Assembly (NCBI GenBank): GCA_900315165.1
Contig: OMXZ01000006.1
Coordinates: forward strand, 1 to 64,000
Length of the DNA stretch: 64,000 nucleotides
Reading direction: 5' to 3'
DNA from: an uncultured Actinomycetes bacterium
GTDB taxonomy: Bacteria > Actinomycetota > Coriobacteriia > Coriobacteriales > Atopobiaceae
Shown here: piece after piece, positions 46,018 through 56,855 of the stretch
How positions within the stretch are numbered: position 1 is the first letter of the stretch
Layout: each line of letters opens with the position of its first letter
Translations under genes and position numbers: made by a program
Notes under the pieces: model-generated
The model's input: the letters and a program-made list of their open reading frames with translations, nothing else
The model's database searches: none
What the model was told of the DNA's origin: nothing

Positions 46018-46278
46018 TTAGTCAGCCTTGTGGCCGCGGAAGGTACGGGTCGGGCTGAACTCGCCCAGCTTGTGACCGACCATGGACTCGGTGATATAGA
46101 CGGGGACGTGCTTGCGGCCGTCGTGGACGGCGATCGTGTGGCCGACCATCTCGGGGAAGATGGTGGAGCTGCGCGACCAGGTCTTGATGACCTCTTTCTT
46201 GCCGGACTCGTTCATCGCGGTGACGCGCGCGAGAAGGCGGGTCTCCACGAACGGGCCCTTTTTCAGGCTTCTGCTCAT
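46018..46278 (-). CDS. rpsS: 30S ribosomal protein S19
   Basis: An 86-residue S19: [35 protein letters not shown] and [14 protein letters not shown]. It sits on the 30S head by S13. It lies 21 bp after rplB. Confidence 0.97.
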   Translation of the reverse strand: MSRSLKKGPFVETRLLARVTAMNESGKKEVIKTWSRSSTIFPEMVGHTIAVHDGRKHVPVYITESMVGHKLGEFSPTRTFRGHKAD

Positions 46279-46299
46279 ACTTCGAACTCCTACTCTGCG

Positions 46300-47136
<837 letters not shown>

Positions 47137-47165
47137 TTCTTACAATCCCTTCTTTTCCGTTGGCC

Positions 47166-47292
47166 GTCCGCTTCGGGATGGGGCCTCGCGGCCCCGGCGG
47201 ACGACACCGGACGTACTTCCTACCACGGTGCCGCGCGTATCCATCACACGCGGCAAGAGGACCCGCACGCCCCATCGGGTAAGGCGTGCGGG
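47166..47292 (-). other. three consecutive hairpins between rplW and rplB
   Basis: In transcription order (minus strand): a 10-bp stem CCCGCACGCC/GGCGTGCGGG (47262-47292), a 9-bp stem with one mismatch around GCCGCG/CGCGGC (47230-47254), and a two-part stem GTCCGC/GCGGAC plus GGGGCC-GGCCCC (47166-47202). None has a T tract. The position suggests attenuation, RNA processing or protein binding inside the operon; the rest of the 163-bp spacer has no gene. Confidence 0.6.
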
Positions 47293-47299
47293 GAACTCA

Positions 47300-47605
47300 C
47301 TACTCAGCGTCAGCAGCCTGCTGGCCGGCGAAGATCTCGATCTGCTCACCAGCGGCAAGCGTCACGATGGCCTTCTTCCAGGTACGGGTCTGACCAGCCT
47401 GATAGCGCACGCGCTTGGTCTTGGGCTTGACCCAGCTGGTGTTGACCTTGGTCACATGCACGCCGAAGAGCTTCTCGACGGCGGCCGCGATCTCCTCCTT
47501 GGGAGCAGTACGGGCAACCTCGAAGGTGTACTTGCCCTGCTCCATCATGTCGAACGAACGCTCGGTGACGACCGGGCGGATGATGACCTCGTAGGCGGAC
47601 TTCAT
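47300..47605 (-). CDS. rplW: 50S ribosomal protein L23
   Basis: A 101-residue L23: VIIRPVVTERSFDMMEQGKY, VEKLFGVHVTKVNTSWVKPK, and a tail of EQIEIFAGQQAADAE. It is the docking site for trigger factor and SRP at the tunnel exit. Its ATG overlaps the rplD stop as TAATG. Confidence 0.96.
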   Translation of the reverse strand: MKSAYEVIIRPVVTERSFDMMEQGKYTFEVARTAPKEEIAAAVEKLFGVHVTKVNTSWVKPKTKRVRYQAGQTRTWKKAIVTLAAGEQIEIFAGQQAADAE

Positions 47606-48228
47606 TATGCAAGCACCTCCTCGAAGTACTTGGCGACCTCGCGGCTCATGACCAGGGCCTTGTTGTCGATGAGGTTACGGGTGTTGGCCTCGGACTCGGC
47701 AACGAGGATCACGTTGGGGATGTTGCGGAAGGCCAGGTAGGTCTCGACGTCGTCGTCGGCGACCACGACGGTCACGCGCTTGTCGGTGAGTTCGAGGGCC
47801 TTCACGACCGCAGCCGCGGCCTTGGTCTTGGGCTCGAGCGCCAGGGAGTCGAGCACGATGAGCTCCTCGTCGGCCAGCTTGCCGGAGAGGACCGAGCGCA
47901 TCGCGAGCTTGACCTCCTTGGAGTTGGAGCGCAGCGCGTGGCTGTGGGGCGTGGGCCCGAAGATGATGCCGCCGTGACGGAACTGGCCGGCGCGGTCGGA
48001 GCCCTGGCGGGCACGGCCGGTGCCCTTCTGGCGGAAGGGCTTCTTGCCGCCGCCGGAAACCTCGTGGCGGTTCTTGGTGCTGTGGGTGCCCTGACGCATC
48101 GAGGCCTCGTAAGCCACGACGACCTGGTGCACGACGGGGATGTTCGGCTCGATGCCGAAGACCTCGGAGGAGAGCTCGGTCTCGCCGGCCTGCTTGCCCT
48201 CCACGTTCTTCATCTGAATCTTAGACAT
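47605..48228 (-). CDS. rplD: 50S ribosomal protein L4
   Basis: A 207-residue L4. The tunnel-lining loop is present ([20 protein letters not shown] then [16 protein letters not shown]), with a C-terminal Rossmann-like domain ([14 protein letters not shown]). ATG 48228 has AAGGAGG upstream; the longer reading is rplC shadow. In many bacteria L4 represses the S10 operon through its leader. Confidence 0.96.
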   Translation of the reverse strand: MSKIQMKNVEGKQAGETELSSEVFGIEPNIPVVHQVVVAYEASMRQGTHSTKNRHEVSGGGKKPFRQKGTGRARQGSDRAGQFRHGGIIFGPTPHSHALRSNSKEVKLAMRSVLSGKLADEELIVLDSLALEPKTKAAAAVVKALELTDKRVTVVVADDDVETYLAFRNIPNVILVAESEANTRNLIDNKALVMSREVAKYFEEVLA

Positions 48229-48239
48229 GGGGGTCCTCC

Positions 48240-48860
48240 TTAAGCCATGCGGACTTGAACGATGGCGTTCTTGCCGCCGGGGACGGCGCCCTTGACGAGC
48301 ATCAGGTTCTGCTCGGCGTCGACGCGGACGAGCTTGAGGTTCTTGACCGTGACGCGCTCGTCGCCCATGTGGCCGGCCATGTGCAGGCCCTTGCGGACGC
48401 GGGCGGGATAGGCGCACTGGCCAATGGAACCGGGCTTGCGCTGGTTGCGCGAACCGTGGGCCATGGGGCCGCGGGAGAAGTTCCAGCGCTTGATGGTGCC
48501 CTGGAAGCCCTTACCCTTGGACGTGCCGATGACGTCGACGGCCTTGACCTCGGCGAAGTCGGCCACGGTGACCTTGTCGCCGGTGGCGTACTGGCTGGCG
48601 TCCTCGACGCGGACCTCGCGCAGATAGCGCATGGGCTCGACGCCGTGGGCGGCGAAGTGACCCGCCATGGGCTTGTTGACGTGCTTTGCGGTGATGTCTC
48701 CGAAGCCAATCTGGACGGCCTCATAGCCGTCGGTCGCCTTCGTCTTAACCTGCGAGACGGTGCAGGGGCCAGCCTGGATGACGGTGACGGGGACGACGTT
48801 GTCGTCCTCATCCCAAACCTGGGTCATCCCGAGCTTGCGGCCAATGATGGTGCTGACCAT
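48240..48860 (-). CDS. rplC: 50S ribosomal protein L3
   Basis: A 206-residue L3: IIGRKLGMTQVWDEDDNVVP, DVIGTSKGKGFQGTIKRWNF, GSRNQRKPGSIGQCAYPARV. It is the first gene of this operon; rpsJ, which usually precedes it, is absent and glpK lies upstream. A promoter about 220 bp upstream gives a long leader. Confidence 0.97.
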   Translation of the reverse strand: MVSTIIGRKLGMTQVWDEDDNVVPVTVIQAGPCTVSQVKTKATDGYEAVQIGFGDITAKHVNKPMAGHFAAHGVEPMRYLREVRVEDASQYATGDKVTVADFAEVKAVDVIGTSKGKGFQGTIKRWNFSRGPMAHGSRNQRKPGSIGQCAYPARVRKGLHMAGHMGDERVTVKNLKLVRVDAEQNLMLVKGAVPGGKNAIVQVRMA

Positions 48861-49079
48861 GCTCTTTCCTTACCTTCGGTGGTCATGGGACCTCAGGCGC
48901 TCTCGCGCCCATCGGGGTCGCCATAGCGTGCGCTACCGAACCCCACCCCAGCGGACCACATCCTGTGGGACGCCGCCCTTTCGGCTGGTTTGGTCTGACA
49001 CCGCGCTTCCGCTTTCCGGCCAGCACACCGGTCCGTTTCGCACAGCAAGACAGACTACCCCCGAAGAAGCAGCCTTGCT

Positions 49080-49108
49080 AGTGTACACGCTTCCGAGCGT
49101 CTCCACAA
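49080..49108 (-). promoter_or_regulatory. promoter of the rplC operon
   Basis: On the minus strand TTGTGG and TACACT are separated by 17 nt. The predicted start lies about 215 nt before the rplC ATG, leaving a long, GC-rich untranslated leader (48861-49070) that could carry L4- or L3-mediated control. The 289-bp interval holds no gene. Confidence 0.65.
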
Positions 49109-49149
49109 TCTCTACGCGGGACTTTTTTTGGGCAGAGCTGCGGGTATGC

Positions 49150-50646
<1,497 letters not shown>

Positions 50647-50676
50647 GGCTTTCCTTCCCGAGGGGTTGTGTGATTC

Positions 50677-51021
50677 CTACATTGAACGGCTCGCGACGAC
50701 GTCGACGCCCGTGCCGCAGACGTCCGCGAGCACGACGTCGCCGACGTGCACGGGGGCCTGGACGCAGACGTCGTCGAGCGCCGCAACGATATCGAACATC
50801 TTGCCCTTGGGCACGTCGCCCGCCGTCTTGACGGGCAGGCTGGGGTGGGCTGCCCCCTCGATCCGGACGGTGGTGGTGACGATGCGGACGGGGTTGGTGA
50901 GCTCCGACTTGCCATAGACCGCGCCGCGGGGGCATTTGTTGCCCGTGACGGCGTAGCCGTTTTCCTCATCCACCTGCAGGTGGCAGCCGTTGGGGCACAT
51001 GGTGCAGATGACCTCGGTCAT
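50677..51021 (-). CDS. DUF1667 cysteine-rich protein of the glycerol operon
   Basis: A 114-residue protein of family DUF1667. Four cysteines near the N-terminus (C6, C9, C13, C30; ICTMCPNGC ... NKCPRG) look like iron-sulfur or zinc ligands, followed by TNPVRIVTTTVRI and PKGKMFDI, the family core. Its ATG overlaps the stop of the FAD oxidoreductase gene (ATGA). The family regularly accompanies anaerobic G3P dehydrogenases and probably passes electrons from them; the exact role is unknown. Confidence 0.85.
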   Translation of the reverse strand: MTEVICTMCPNGCHLQVDEENGYAVTGNKCPRGAVYGKSELTNPVRIVTTTVRIEGAAHPSLPVKTAGDVPKGKMFDIVAALDDVCVQAPVHVGDVVLADVCGTGVDVVASRSM

Positions 51022-52313
51022 GCCTCTACCTCCTCTGCCCGGACCTCGACCGTGCGACCCGCGTAGGGCGCCAGGTCATCGGCGGCGAGCTTGATGTGTT
51101 CCATCTCGCCGGGCGCCATGCGCTGGCGGCGGAAGCTCTTGACCTCCTGGCCGTCGCAGGTCACGACGATGCGGCTCTTGCCCAGGGGACGGCGCACGCG
51201 GAACGAGACGGAAGAGGTCTCCCCCGGGACCAGGCGCATCCGCTGGGGGACGGTGTAGCCGACGTCGCTGCCGGCGGAGAGCTCGACCGTCGGGGCAGCC
51301 GTCTCGGCGCCCACCTGCACATAGGCCGCGGCCGAGGCGCCAGCCCGCTCGGCCTCCTCGCTCACGAAATCGACCAGGTCGTGGACCTGCACGACGTTGC
51401 CGCAGGCGAAGATGCCCGGGGCCTGGGTCTCCATGTTCTCGTAGACCACGGCGCCCTTGGTATGCGGGTCCATCGGGATGCCCGCCTGGCGCGTGAGCTC
51501 GTTTTCGGGAATGAGGCCGACGGACAGCAGGATCGTGTCGACGTCGAAAGTCATCTCCGTGCCCGGCACCGGCTTGCGGTCGGGCCCGATCTGGGCCACC
51601 ACAGCCTGCTCCACGCGGTCGTGACCCTTGATGTCTACGATGGTATGGGAGAGGTAGAGGGGGATGTCGAAGTCGTTCAGGCACTGCACGATGTTGCGGG
51701 TGAGGCCGCCGGAATAGGGCATGAGCTCGACGCAGGCGAGGACCTTGGCGCCCTCCAGCGTCATGCGACGGGCCATGATGAGGCCGATGTCGCCCGAACC
51801 CAGGATCAGCACGCGCTTGCCGACCATGTAGCCTTCCATGTTGATGTAGCGCTGCGCAGCGCCGGCCGTGTAGACGCCCGCGGGGCGAGTGCCGGGGATG
51901 CTGATCGCGCCGCGAGTGCGCTCGCGGCAGCCCATGGCCAGCACAACGGCATGGGCGCGGACGATCTGGTAGCCGTCCTTCGTGCTGGCAGTGTGCACCG
52001 CATGCACGGGCAGACCCCCGTCCGCGGCGGGGCCGGGCTCGACCGCAAGCACCATCGTGTCCAGCCGGACCTCGCAACCCGTCTGGGCAAGCAGGTCCTC
52101 GAAGCGCTCCGCGTACTCGGGACCCGTGAGCTGCTCGCCGAAGCGGTGCAGGCCGAAGCCGTTGTGGATGCACTGGTTGAGGATGCCGCCCAGCTCCTGG
52201 TCGCGCTCGACGACCAGCACGCGGCGCAGCCCCTGCTGCCAGGCGGCGTTGGCCGCAGCGATGCCGGCAGGTCCGCCACCCACCACCACGAGGTCGTAAA
52301 TCTCGTCGGTCAT
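51018..52313 (-). CDS. FAD/NAD(P)-dependent oxidoreductase of the glycerol operon
   Basis: A 431-residue pyridine-nucleotide-disulfide-type flavoprotein. The FAD motif is VVVGGGPAGIAAANAAW, a conserved Cys lies in GGILNQCIHNGFG, and the NAD motif is LILGSGDIGLIMARRM; IFACGNVVQVHDLVD binds FAD late. The last 100 residues are a beta-rich appendage. It probably re-oxidises the G3P dehydrogenase, in the manner of GlpA-associated flavoproteins in anaerobes. ATG 52313 follows the upstream stop by 5 bp; longer readings are shadows of that gene. Confidence 0.86.
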   Translation of the reverse strand: MTDEIYDLVVVGGGPAGIAAANAAWQQGLRRVLVVERDQELGGILNQCIHNGFGLHRFGEQLTGPEYAERFEDLLAQTGCEVRLDTMVLAVEPGPAADGGLPVHAVHTASTKDGYQIVRAHAVVLAMGCRERTRGAISIPGTRPAGVYTAGAAQRYINMEGYMVGKRVLILGSGDIGLIMARRMTLEGAKVLACVELMPYSGGLTRNIVQCLNDFDIPLYLSHTIVDIKGHDRVEQAVVAQIGPDRKPVPGTEMTFDVDTILLSVGLIPENELTRQAGIPMDPHTKGAVVYENMETQAPGIFACGNVVQVHDLVDFVSEEAERAGASAAAYVQVGAETAAPTVELSAGSDVGYTVPQRMRLVPGETSSVSFRVRRPLGKSRIVVTCDGQEVKSFRRQRMAPGEMEHIKLAADDLAPYAGRTVEVRAEEVEA

Positions 52314-52318
52314 TATCC

Positions 52319-53764
52319 TTACGCTCCCCTCTTGGCCTGGGAGTCGAGGACGCTGCTGCCGTCCTCGTCCTGCAGCACGTCGAGCGGGTCCATCCCCAGC
52401 TCGCGGCAGATGATCTCCAGTACGCGTGGCCCGCAGAAGCCGCCCTGGCAACGGCCCATGCCCGTACCCGCACGGCGCTTGACGCCGTCGATGGTCGTCG
52501 CGGGCACCTCGGTATGGAGGGCCCAAACAATCTCGGCTTCCGTGACCGTCTCGCAGCGGCAAATCACATGGCCGTAGAGCGGGTTTTCAGCTATGAGGGC
52601 GGCACGCTCCTCGGGCGTCTTTTCCGCGAAACGGATGTGGGTGCGGCCGTCACGGTAGTCCTGTTTACGATCGCCCACCACGCCAAGGCGGACAAGGATG
52701 TCGCGTGCCTCCTCGGCGACCGCCGGCGCGCAGGAGAGGCCCGGGGACTTCATGCCCGCCAGATCCACGAAGCCGGGAACATCGGGAGCCTCGCCGATGA
52801 CGAAGTCGCCGGAGTCCACGTTGGCGCGGACGCCCGCAAAGTTGCGTATGTTGTCACTCAGGTCGAGCGAGGGCACGGACAGGCGCGCCTGGCTGGCCAC
52901 GAAGTCCTGGCCGGCCGCGGTGCAGGCGGTGTTGTACTCCTGGTCGTCCGGCAGCGGCTCGGCGTCGGGACCCACGATCACGTTGCCGTGGACCGTCGGC
53001 GCCACGAGCACGCCCTTGCCCTTCTCGTTGGGGCACTGGAAAACGACCGTATTGACCAGGCCCGCCGCGCTATGGTCGAGCAGGTAGTACTGGCCGCGGG
53101 TCGGTGTGATGTGGAAGGCGTGGCTAGCGATCAGGTCGTGCACATGCGCCGCGTCCACGCCGGCGGCGTTCACGACCGCACGCGCCTCGACCTCGCCTTG
53201 CGGCGTCGTCAGGACAAAGGTTCCGTCCTCGGCCTTTTTGATGGCCGTGACCGGCGCACGAAGCTTGAGCTCCACGCCATTGCGGACGGCGACCTCGGTC
53301 ATCGCGATCGCGTATTCCCAGGGGTTCACGATAGCCGCGCTCGGCGCCCAGAGCGCACCAGCTATGGACGGTGCCAGGTTGGGCTCCTTCTCGTGCGCCT
53401 GCTCGGCGTCAAGTAGTTCCATGCCCGGCACACCGTTCGCCACGCCGCGGTCGTACAGGGTCTGGAGCCGCGGCAGGTCGCCCTCGTCCAGCGCCACCAC
53501 CATGCTGCCGCATTGGCGATAGCCCACGTCGAGCCGCTCGCAGATCTCCTTGGCCAGCTCCACGCCGCGCACGTTGAGCCTGGCCATGACGGTACCGGGC
53601 TCCGGGTCGTAGCCCGCGTGCAGGATCGCGCTGTTCGCCTTGGTCGTCCCGTCGGCCACATCGTTTTTGGCCTCGAGGATCACGACGCCGGTCTCATAGC
53701 GTGAGAGCTCATAGGCAGTCGCGGCGCCAATCACACCGCAGCCGATTATCGCAACGTCGTACAC
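52319..53764 (-). CDS. FAD-dependent glycerol-3-phosphate dehydrogenase (GlpA-like) with BFD-type [2Fe-2S] domain
   Basis: A roughly 481-residue DAO-family flavoenzyme. The FAD motif is VYDVAIIGCGVIGAATAYEL; SAILHAGYDPEPGT and TPTRGQYYLLDH are G3P-dehydrogenase-like; GMKSPGLSCAPAVAE closes the FAD domain. The C-terminus has a BFD-like cluster site (VICRCETVTEAEI ... GMGRCQGGFCGP). GTG 53764 is chosen: AAGGGGGAGG sits right before it, homologues begin at this point, and the predicted transcript starts near 53794. ATG 53788 and 53800 are alternatives. It likely oxidises G3P to DHAP; a broader hydroxyacid role cannot be excluded. Confidence 0.85.
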   Translation of the reverse strand: MYDVAIIGCGVIGAATAYELSRYETGVVILEAKNDVADGTTKANSAILHAGYDPEPGTVMARLNVRGVELAKEICERLDVGYRQCGSMVVALDEGDLPRLQTLYDRGVANGVPGMELLDAEQAHEKEPNLAPSIAGALWAPSAAIVNPWEYAIAMTEVAVRNGVELKLRAPVTAIKKAEDGTFVLTTPQGEVEARAVVNAAGVDAAHVHDLIASHAFHITPTRGQYYLLDHSAAGLVNTVVFQCPNEKGKGVLVAPTVHGNVIVGPDAEPLPDDQEYNTACTAAGQDFVASQARLSVPSLDLSDNIRNFAGVRANVDSGDFVIGEAPDVPGFVDLAGMKSPGLSCAPAVAEEARDILVRLGVVGDRKQDYRDGRTHIRFAEKTPEERAALIAENPLYGHVICRCETVTEAEIVWALHTEVPATTIDGVKRRAGTGMGRCQGGFCGPRVLEIICRELGMDPLDVLQDEDGSSVLDSQAKRGA

Positions 53765-53800
53765 GCCTCCCCCTTCGACGTTCGTCATCAGTGCAGGCAT

Positions 53801-53829
53801 ATGATAGTCAGACTATCACCCTATGACCA
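53801..53829 (-). promoter_or_regulatory. promoter and palindromic operator of the glycerol operon
   Basis: On the minus strand TGGTCA and TATCAT are 17 nt apart. A perfect palindrome, GATAGTC-A-GACTATC (53803-53817), fills the spacer and touches the -10 box, a typical repressor site. The regulator is unknown. Confidence 0.55.
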
Positions 53830-53897
53830 TCTCTTCTCGGTAGAAGGTCGATACCTACGGTAAGGAGAGCATTCGCGCTCCGCAGCGCTCCTGGCGC

Positions 53898-53948
53898 GCA
53901 CGGGCCGGGCTCCCTTGCACCTAAGCGAGGCTCCCTCCGGGCCGCGCA
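53898..53948. repeat. R2 repeat, copy 2 (inverted relative to 9762)
   Basis: These 51 bp match the reverse complement of 9762-9812 at 49 positions. The block lies beside an R1 element, as at the first locus. No gene is present between 53830 and 54254; the interval consists of this block, the R1 element and the transketolase terminator. Confidence 0.8.
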
Positions 53949-53976
53949 GCTCCCGACGAATTCCGAGCGGCACCCG

Positions 53977-54157
53977 GCGACAGCCACGCAGCCCATGACG
54001 ACGAGCTCGTAGCTGTTGACAACAGGCACGCAGTCCCCGACGACAAGCCCGCCGTTTTACGAGCTGGGAGCCCCGCCAGCTTCCAAAACGGCGTCGTCGT
54101 TGTCCGCGGCTGCGTGGTAGTCGTCGGGCGCTGCGTGGCCGTCGTCGGCCGCGAGCG
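53977..54157. repeat. R1 intergenic inverted repeat, copy 3
   Basis: Arms of about 70 bp carry gacgacgagctcgtag-like units. The apex is a strong stem: CGCCGTTTT (54050-54058) with AAAACGGCG (54085-54093), and inside it AGCTGG (54062-54067) with CCAGCT (54076-54081). Confidence 0.75.
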
Positions 54158-54197
54158 GGGGGCGCATTTACGGGCGGTTTGCCCATTCATACAAACA

Positions 54198-54231
54198 AGC
54201 CCGCTCTGCAGGGCTAACTGCAAAGCGGGCT
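54198..54231 (-). terminator. intrinsic terminator of the transaldolase-transketolase operon
   Basis: On the minus strand AGCCCGCT pairs with AGCGGGCT, extended inside by TGCAG/CTGCA around a short loop, then TGTTTGT. It lies 24 bp after the last stop. Confidence 0.8.
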
Positions 54232-54254
54232 CGCGGACGCACAGCGAAACGGGG

Positions 54255-55196
54255 CTACTTCAGGAAATCACGCACCTGGGCTGCGACACCAGCGCCGTCC
54301 AGGCCATACTTGGCAAGCAGGTCGAGCGCAGGGCCGGACTCGCCGAAGACGTCGTTCACGCCAACCTTGCGGACGGGCGTCGGACGCTTCTCTGCCAGTG
54401 CACCGAGCACGGCATCGCCCAAGCCGCCGATCACGGAGTGCTCCTCGACGGTCACGACGCGGCCGGTCTTTTCGGCGGACGCGAGCACGAGCTCCTCGTC
54501 GAGCGGCTTGATGGTATGGATGTTGATGACCTCGGCATCGATGCCCTCGGCAGCCAACGTCTCGGCTGCCTCGAGCGCGGAGCCGACCATCAGGCCGGTC
54601 GCGATGATGGTCACATCGGAACCGGTGCGCTCGACGATGCCCTTCCCCAGCTCGAATTTGTACGTCACGGGATCGTGAATCACGGGTGCGGCAAGGCGGC
54701 CGAAGCGCATATACATGGGCCCGACGTAGTCGTAGGCGGCCTTGACCATCGCGCGGGCCTCGACGTCGTCAGCCGGGCAGCACACCGTCATGCCGGGGAT
54801 GGTGCGCATGAGGGCGATGTCCTCGTTGCACTGGTGGGTGGCGCCGTCCTCGCCCACGGAGATGCCGGCGTGCGTGGCGCCGATCTTCACGTTGAGGTGC
54901 GGATAGCCGATGGTGTTGCGGACCTGCTCGAAGGCGCGGCCGGCGGCAAACATCGCAAAGGTGCTGGCAAAGGGCTTACGGCCGGTGGTGGCAATGCCTG
55001 CGGCGACGCCCATCAGGTTGGCCTCGGCGATGCCCACGTCAATGAACCGCTCGGGGTGCGCGGCCTTGAACTTGCCGGTCTGGGTGGCCGCCGCGAGGTC
55101 GGCATCGAGGACGACCAGGTCGTCATGGTCGTCGCCCAACTCCACAAGGGCCGCGCCGTAGCTGGCGCGCGTCGCTATCTTCTGCACGTCGCTCAC
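54255..55196 (-). CDS. transketolase, C-terminal subunit
   Basis: A 313-residue protein with the pyrimidine-binding and C-terminal domains of transketolase. DVGIAEANLMGVAAGIATTG carries the glutamate that activates thiamine diphosphate, followed by THAGISVGEDGATHQ and a C-terminal TVEEHSVIGGLGDAV. Its ATG overlaps the stop of the N-terminal subunit (ATGA). The two-gene form is common in Actinobacteria and Firmicutes and runs the non-oxidative pentose phosphate pathway together with the transaldolase upstream. Confidence 0.93.
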   Translation of the reverse strand: MSDVQKIATRASYGAALVELGDDHDDLVVLDADLAAATQTGKFKAAHPERFIDVGIAEANLMGVAAGIATTGRKPFASTFAMFAAGRAFEQVRNTIGYPHLNVKIGATHAGISVGEDGATHQCNEDIALMRTIPGMTVCCPADDVEARAMVKAAYDYVGPMYMRFGRLAAPVIHDPVTYKFELGKGIVERTGSDVTIIATGLMVGSALEAAETLAAEGIDAEVINIHTIKPLDEELVLASAEKTGRVVTVEEHSVIGGLGDAVLGALAEKRPTPVRKVGVNDVFGESGPALDLLAKYGLDGAGVAAQVRDFLK

Positions 55197-56023
55197 AGTT
55201 CCTCACCTGCCTTCACGAGCTCGGCCATTGCCTGCTCGTATTGCTCGTCATTGGGGGCCTTGCCGTGCCAGCCCACCTGGCCCTCCATGAAAGAGACGCC
55301 CTTGCCCTTGACTGTCTTGCAGATGATGGCCGTGGGGGCGCCCTTGGTCGCGCGGGCCTCGGCGAAGGCGGCGCGCAGCTGGTCGAAGTCGTTGCCGTCG
55401 GCGACGTTGACGACATGGAAGTTGAAGGCGCGGAACTTCTCGTCGATCGGGTAGGCCGCATTGACCTCCTCGATCGTGCCGTCGATCTGGAGGTTGTTGT
55501 TGTCCACGATCAGGCAGAGGTTGTCCAGCCTGTGGTTGCCCGCGAGCATCGCGGCCTCCCAGACCTGACCCTCCTCGATCTCGCCGTCGCCCAGCAGGGT
55601 ATAGACGCGGTAGTCGTCGCCGAACATCTTGGCCGAAAGCGCCATACCCACCGCGACCGACACGCCCTGGCCCAGCGAGCCGGTGGACATGTCGATGCCC
55701 GGGGTGTCGTTCATATTGGGATGGCCCTGCAGGTGCGAGCCGATATGGCGCAGCGTGGTCAGGTCCTCGCGGGGGAAATAGCCCCTCTCGGCCAGCGTCG
55801 CATAGAGGCCGGGCGCCGTGTGACCCTTGGACAGGACGAAGCGGTCACGGGCGGGGTCCTGCGGGTTGGCGGGGTCGACGTGCATCTCCTCGAAATAGAG
55901 GTACGTGAAGATCTCGGCCGCCGAGAGCGACCCGCCGGGATGGCCCGACTTGGCGGCGTGGACGCCCTCGATGATGCCCTTGCGGACCTCGACGGCGATC
56001 TTCTTGAGCGCGAGATTGTCCAT
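55193..56023 (-). CDS. transketolase, N-terminal subunit
   Basis: A 276-residue ThDP-binding half of transketolase. SGHPGGSLSAAEIFTYLYF and LSKGHTAPGLYATLAERG are the substrate-facing segments; GDGEIEEGQVWEAAMLAGNHRLDNLCLIVDNNN (here in parts: GDGEIEEGQVWEAA and IVDNNNLQIDG) is the ThDP/Mg motif. It follows the transaldolase gene by 3 bp. Confidence 0.93.
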   Translation of the reverse strand: MDNLALKKIAVEVRKGIIEGVHAAKSGHPGGSLSAAEIFTYLYFEEMHVDPANPQDPARDRFVLSKGHTAPGLYATLAERGYFPREDLTTLRHIGSHLQGHPNMNDTPGIDMSTGSLGQGVSVAVGMALSAKMFGDDYRVYTLLGDGEIEEGQVWEAAMLAGNHRLDNLCLIVDNNNLQIDGTIEEVNAAYPIDEKFRAFNFHVVNVADGNDFDQLRAAFAEARATKGAPTAIICKTVKGKGVSFMEGQVGWHGKAPNDEQYEQAMAELVKAGEEL

Positions 56024-56026
56024 GTC

Positions 56027-56734
56027 CTACTCCTCCGGAAGGATGTGGAAGCCGAGCGAGGAGATGTCCTTGGCGAAGCCCTTGACCGTATCGACCGAGA
56101 GGTCGAACGGCGCACGGCCGCGGTTGAACCACTTCTCGAGCACGTTGTTGGGCACGGTGATGATCTCGACGCCCAGCTGCTCGGCCTGAATGATGTTGTA
56201 GACCTCGCGGGTCGAAGCCCAAAGTATCTCGGTCAGGGGGCGGTCCTCCGTGATGGCCACGGCATGCTTGATCGTGGGGATGGGGTCGCTGCCGGCGTCG
56301 GAGATGCGGCCGGCGAAGATCGACACATAGCCGGGGACGGCGGGGTTGAGGGCCTCGACGACCTTATCCACCTGCTCCTCGGTGAAGACAGCCGTGACGT
56401 TCACGTGGACGCCCTGGTCCGAGAGCTTCTTGATCAGGTCGTAGGTCGGGGTACCGTCGGTCTTGAGGCAGGGAATCTTGACGAAGACGTTGTCGCCCCA
56501 GGTCTTGATCTCGAGGGCCTCCCTCTCCATGCCCTCGTAGTCGTCGGCGAAGACCTCGAAGGAGACGGACTTGTCGGGGATGGCCTCGAGGACCTTGTGG
56601 GCGAAGTCGCGGTAGTTGGTGACGCCGCCCTTCTTCATGAGGGACGGGTTGGTCGTGAAGCCGTCGACCCCCTTGGCATTCATCTCGAGCATGCCCTCGA
56701 GGTTGGCCCCGTCGGCAAAGATCTTTATGGACAT
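56027..56734 (-). CDS. tal: transaldolase (FSA/TalC type)
   Basis: A 235-residue class I aldolase of the small transaldolase/fructose-6-phosphate aldolase group. FADGANLEGMLEMNAKGVDG then FTTNPSLMKKGG form the phosphate/substrate side, and the Schiff-base lysine is in NVFVKIPC. ATG 56734 has AAAGGGG 6 nt upstream; a start six codons earlier is less likely. It leads the transaldolase-transketolase operon. Confidence 0.88.
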   Translation of the reverse strand: MSIKIFADGANLEGMLEMNAKGVDGFTTNPSLMKKGGVTNYRDFAHKVLEAIPDKSVSFEVFADDYEGMEREALEIKTWGDNVFVKIPCLKTDGTPTYDLIKKLSDQGVHVNVTAVFTEEQVDKVVEALNPAVPGYVSIFAGRISDAGSDPIPTIKHAVAITEDRPLTEILWASTREVYNIIQAEQLGVEIITVPNNVLEKWFNRGRAPFDLSVDTVKGFAKDISSLGFHILPEE

Positions 56735-56855
56735 GTGGTACCCCTTTCGCAACGCGCGAACGTAAATAACCTCCGCTCAGAAGGTTACTACCTCGCGGGC
56801 GTCCGCGGGGGCCGATACGGCAAACGGGGGTTAATGTGCGGACATGCCACCGCCC

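Noticed and set aside
49111-49135. plus-strand terminator at the T7 run near 49123
   Set aside because: There is no plus-strand gene to terminate and no good stem before the T run.
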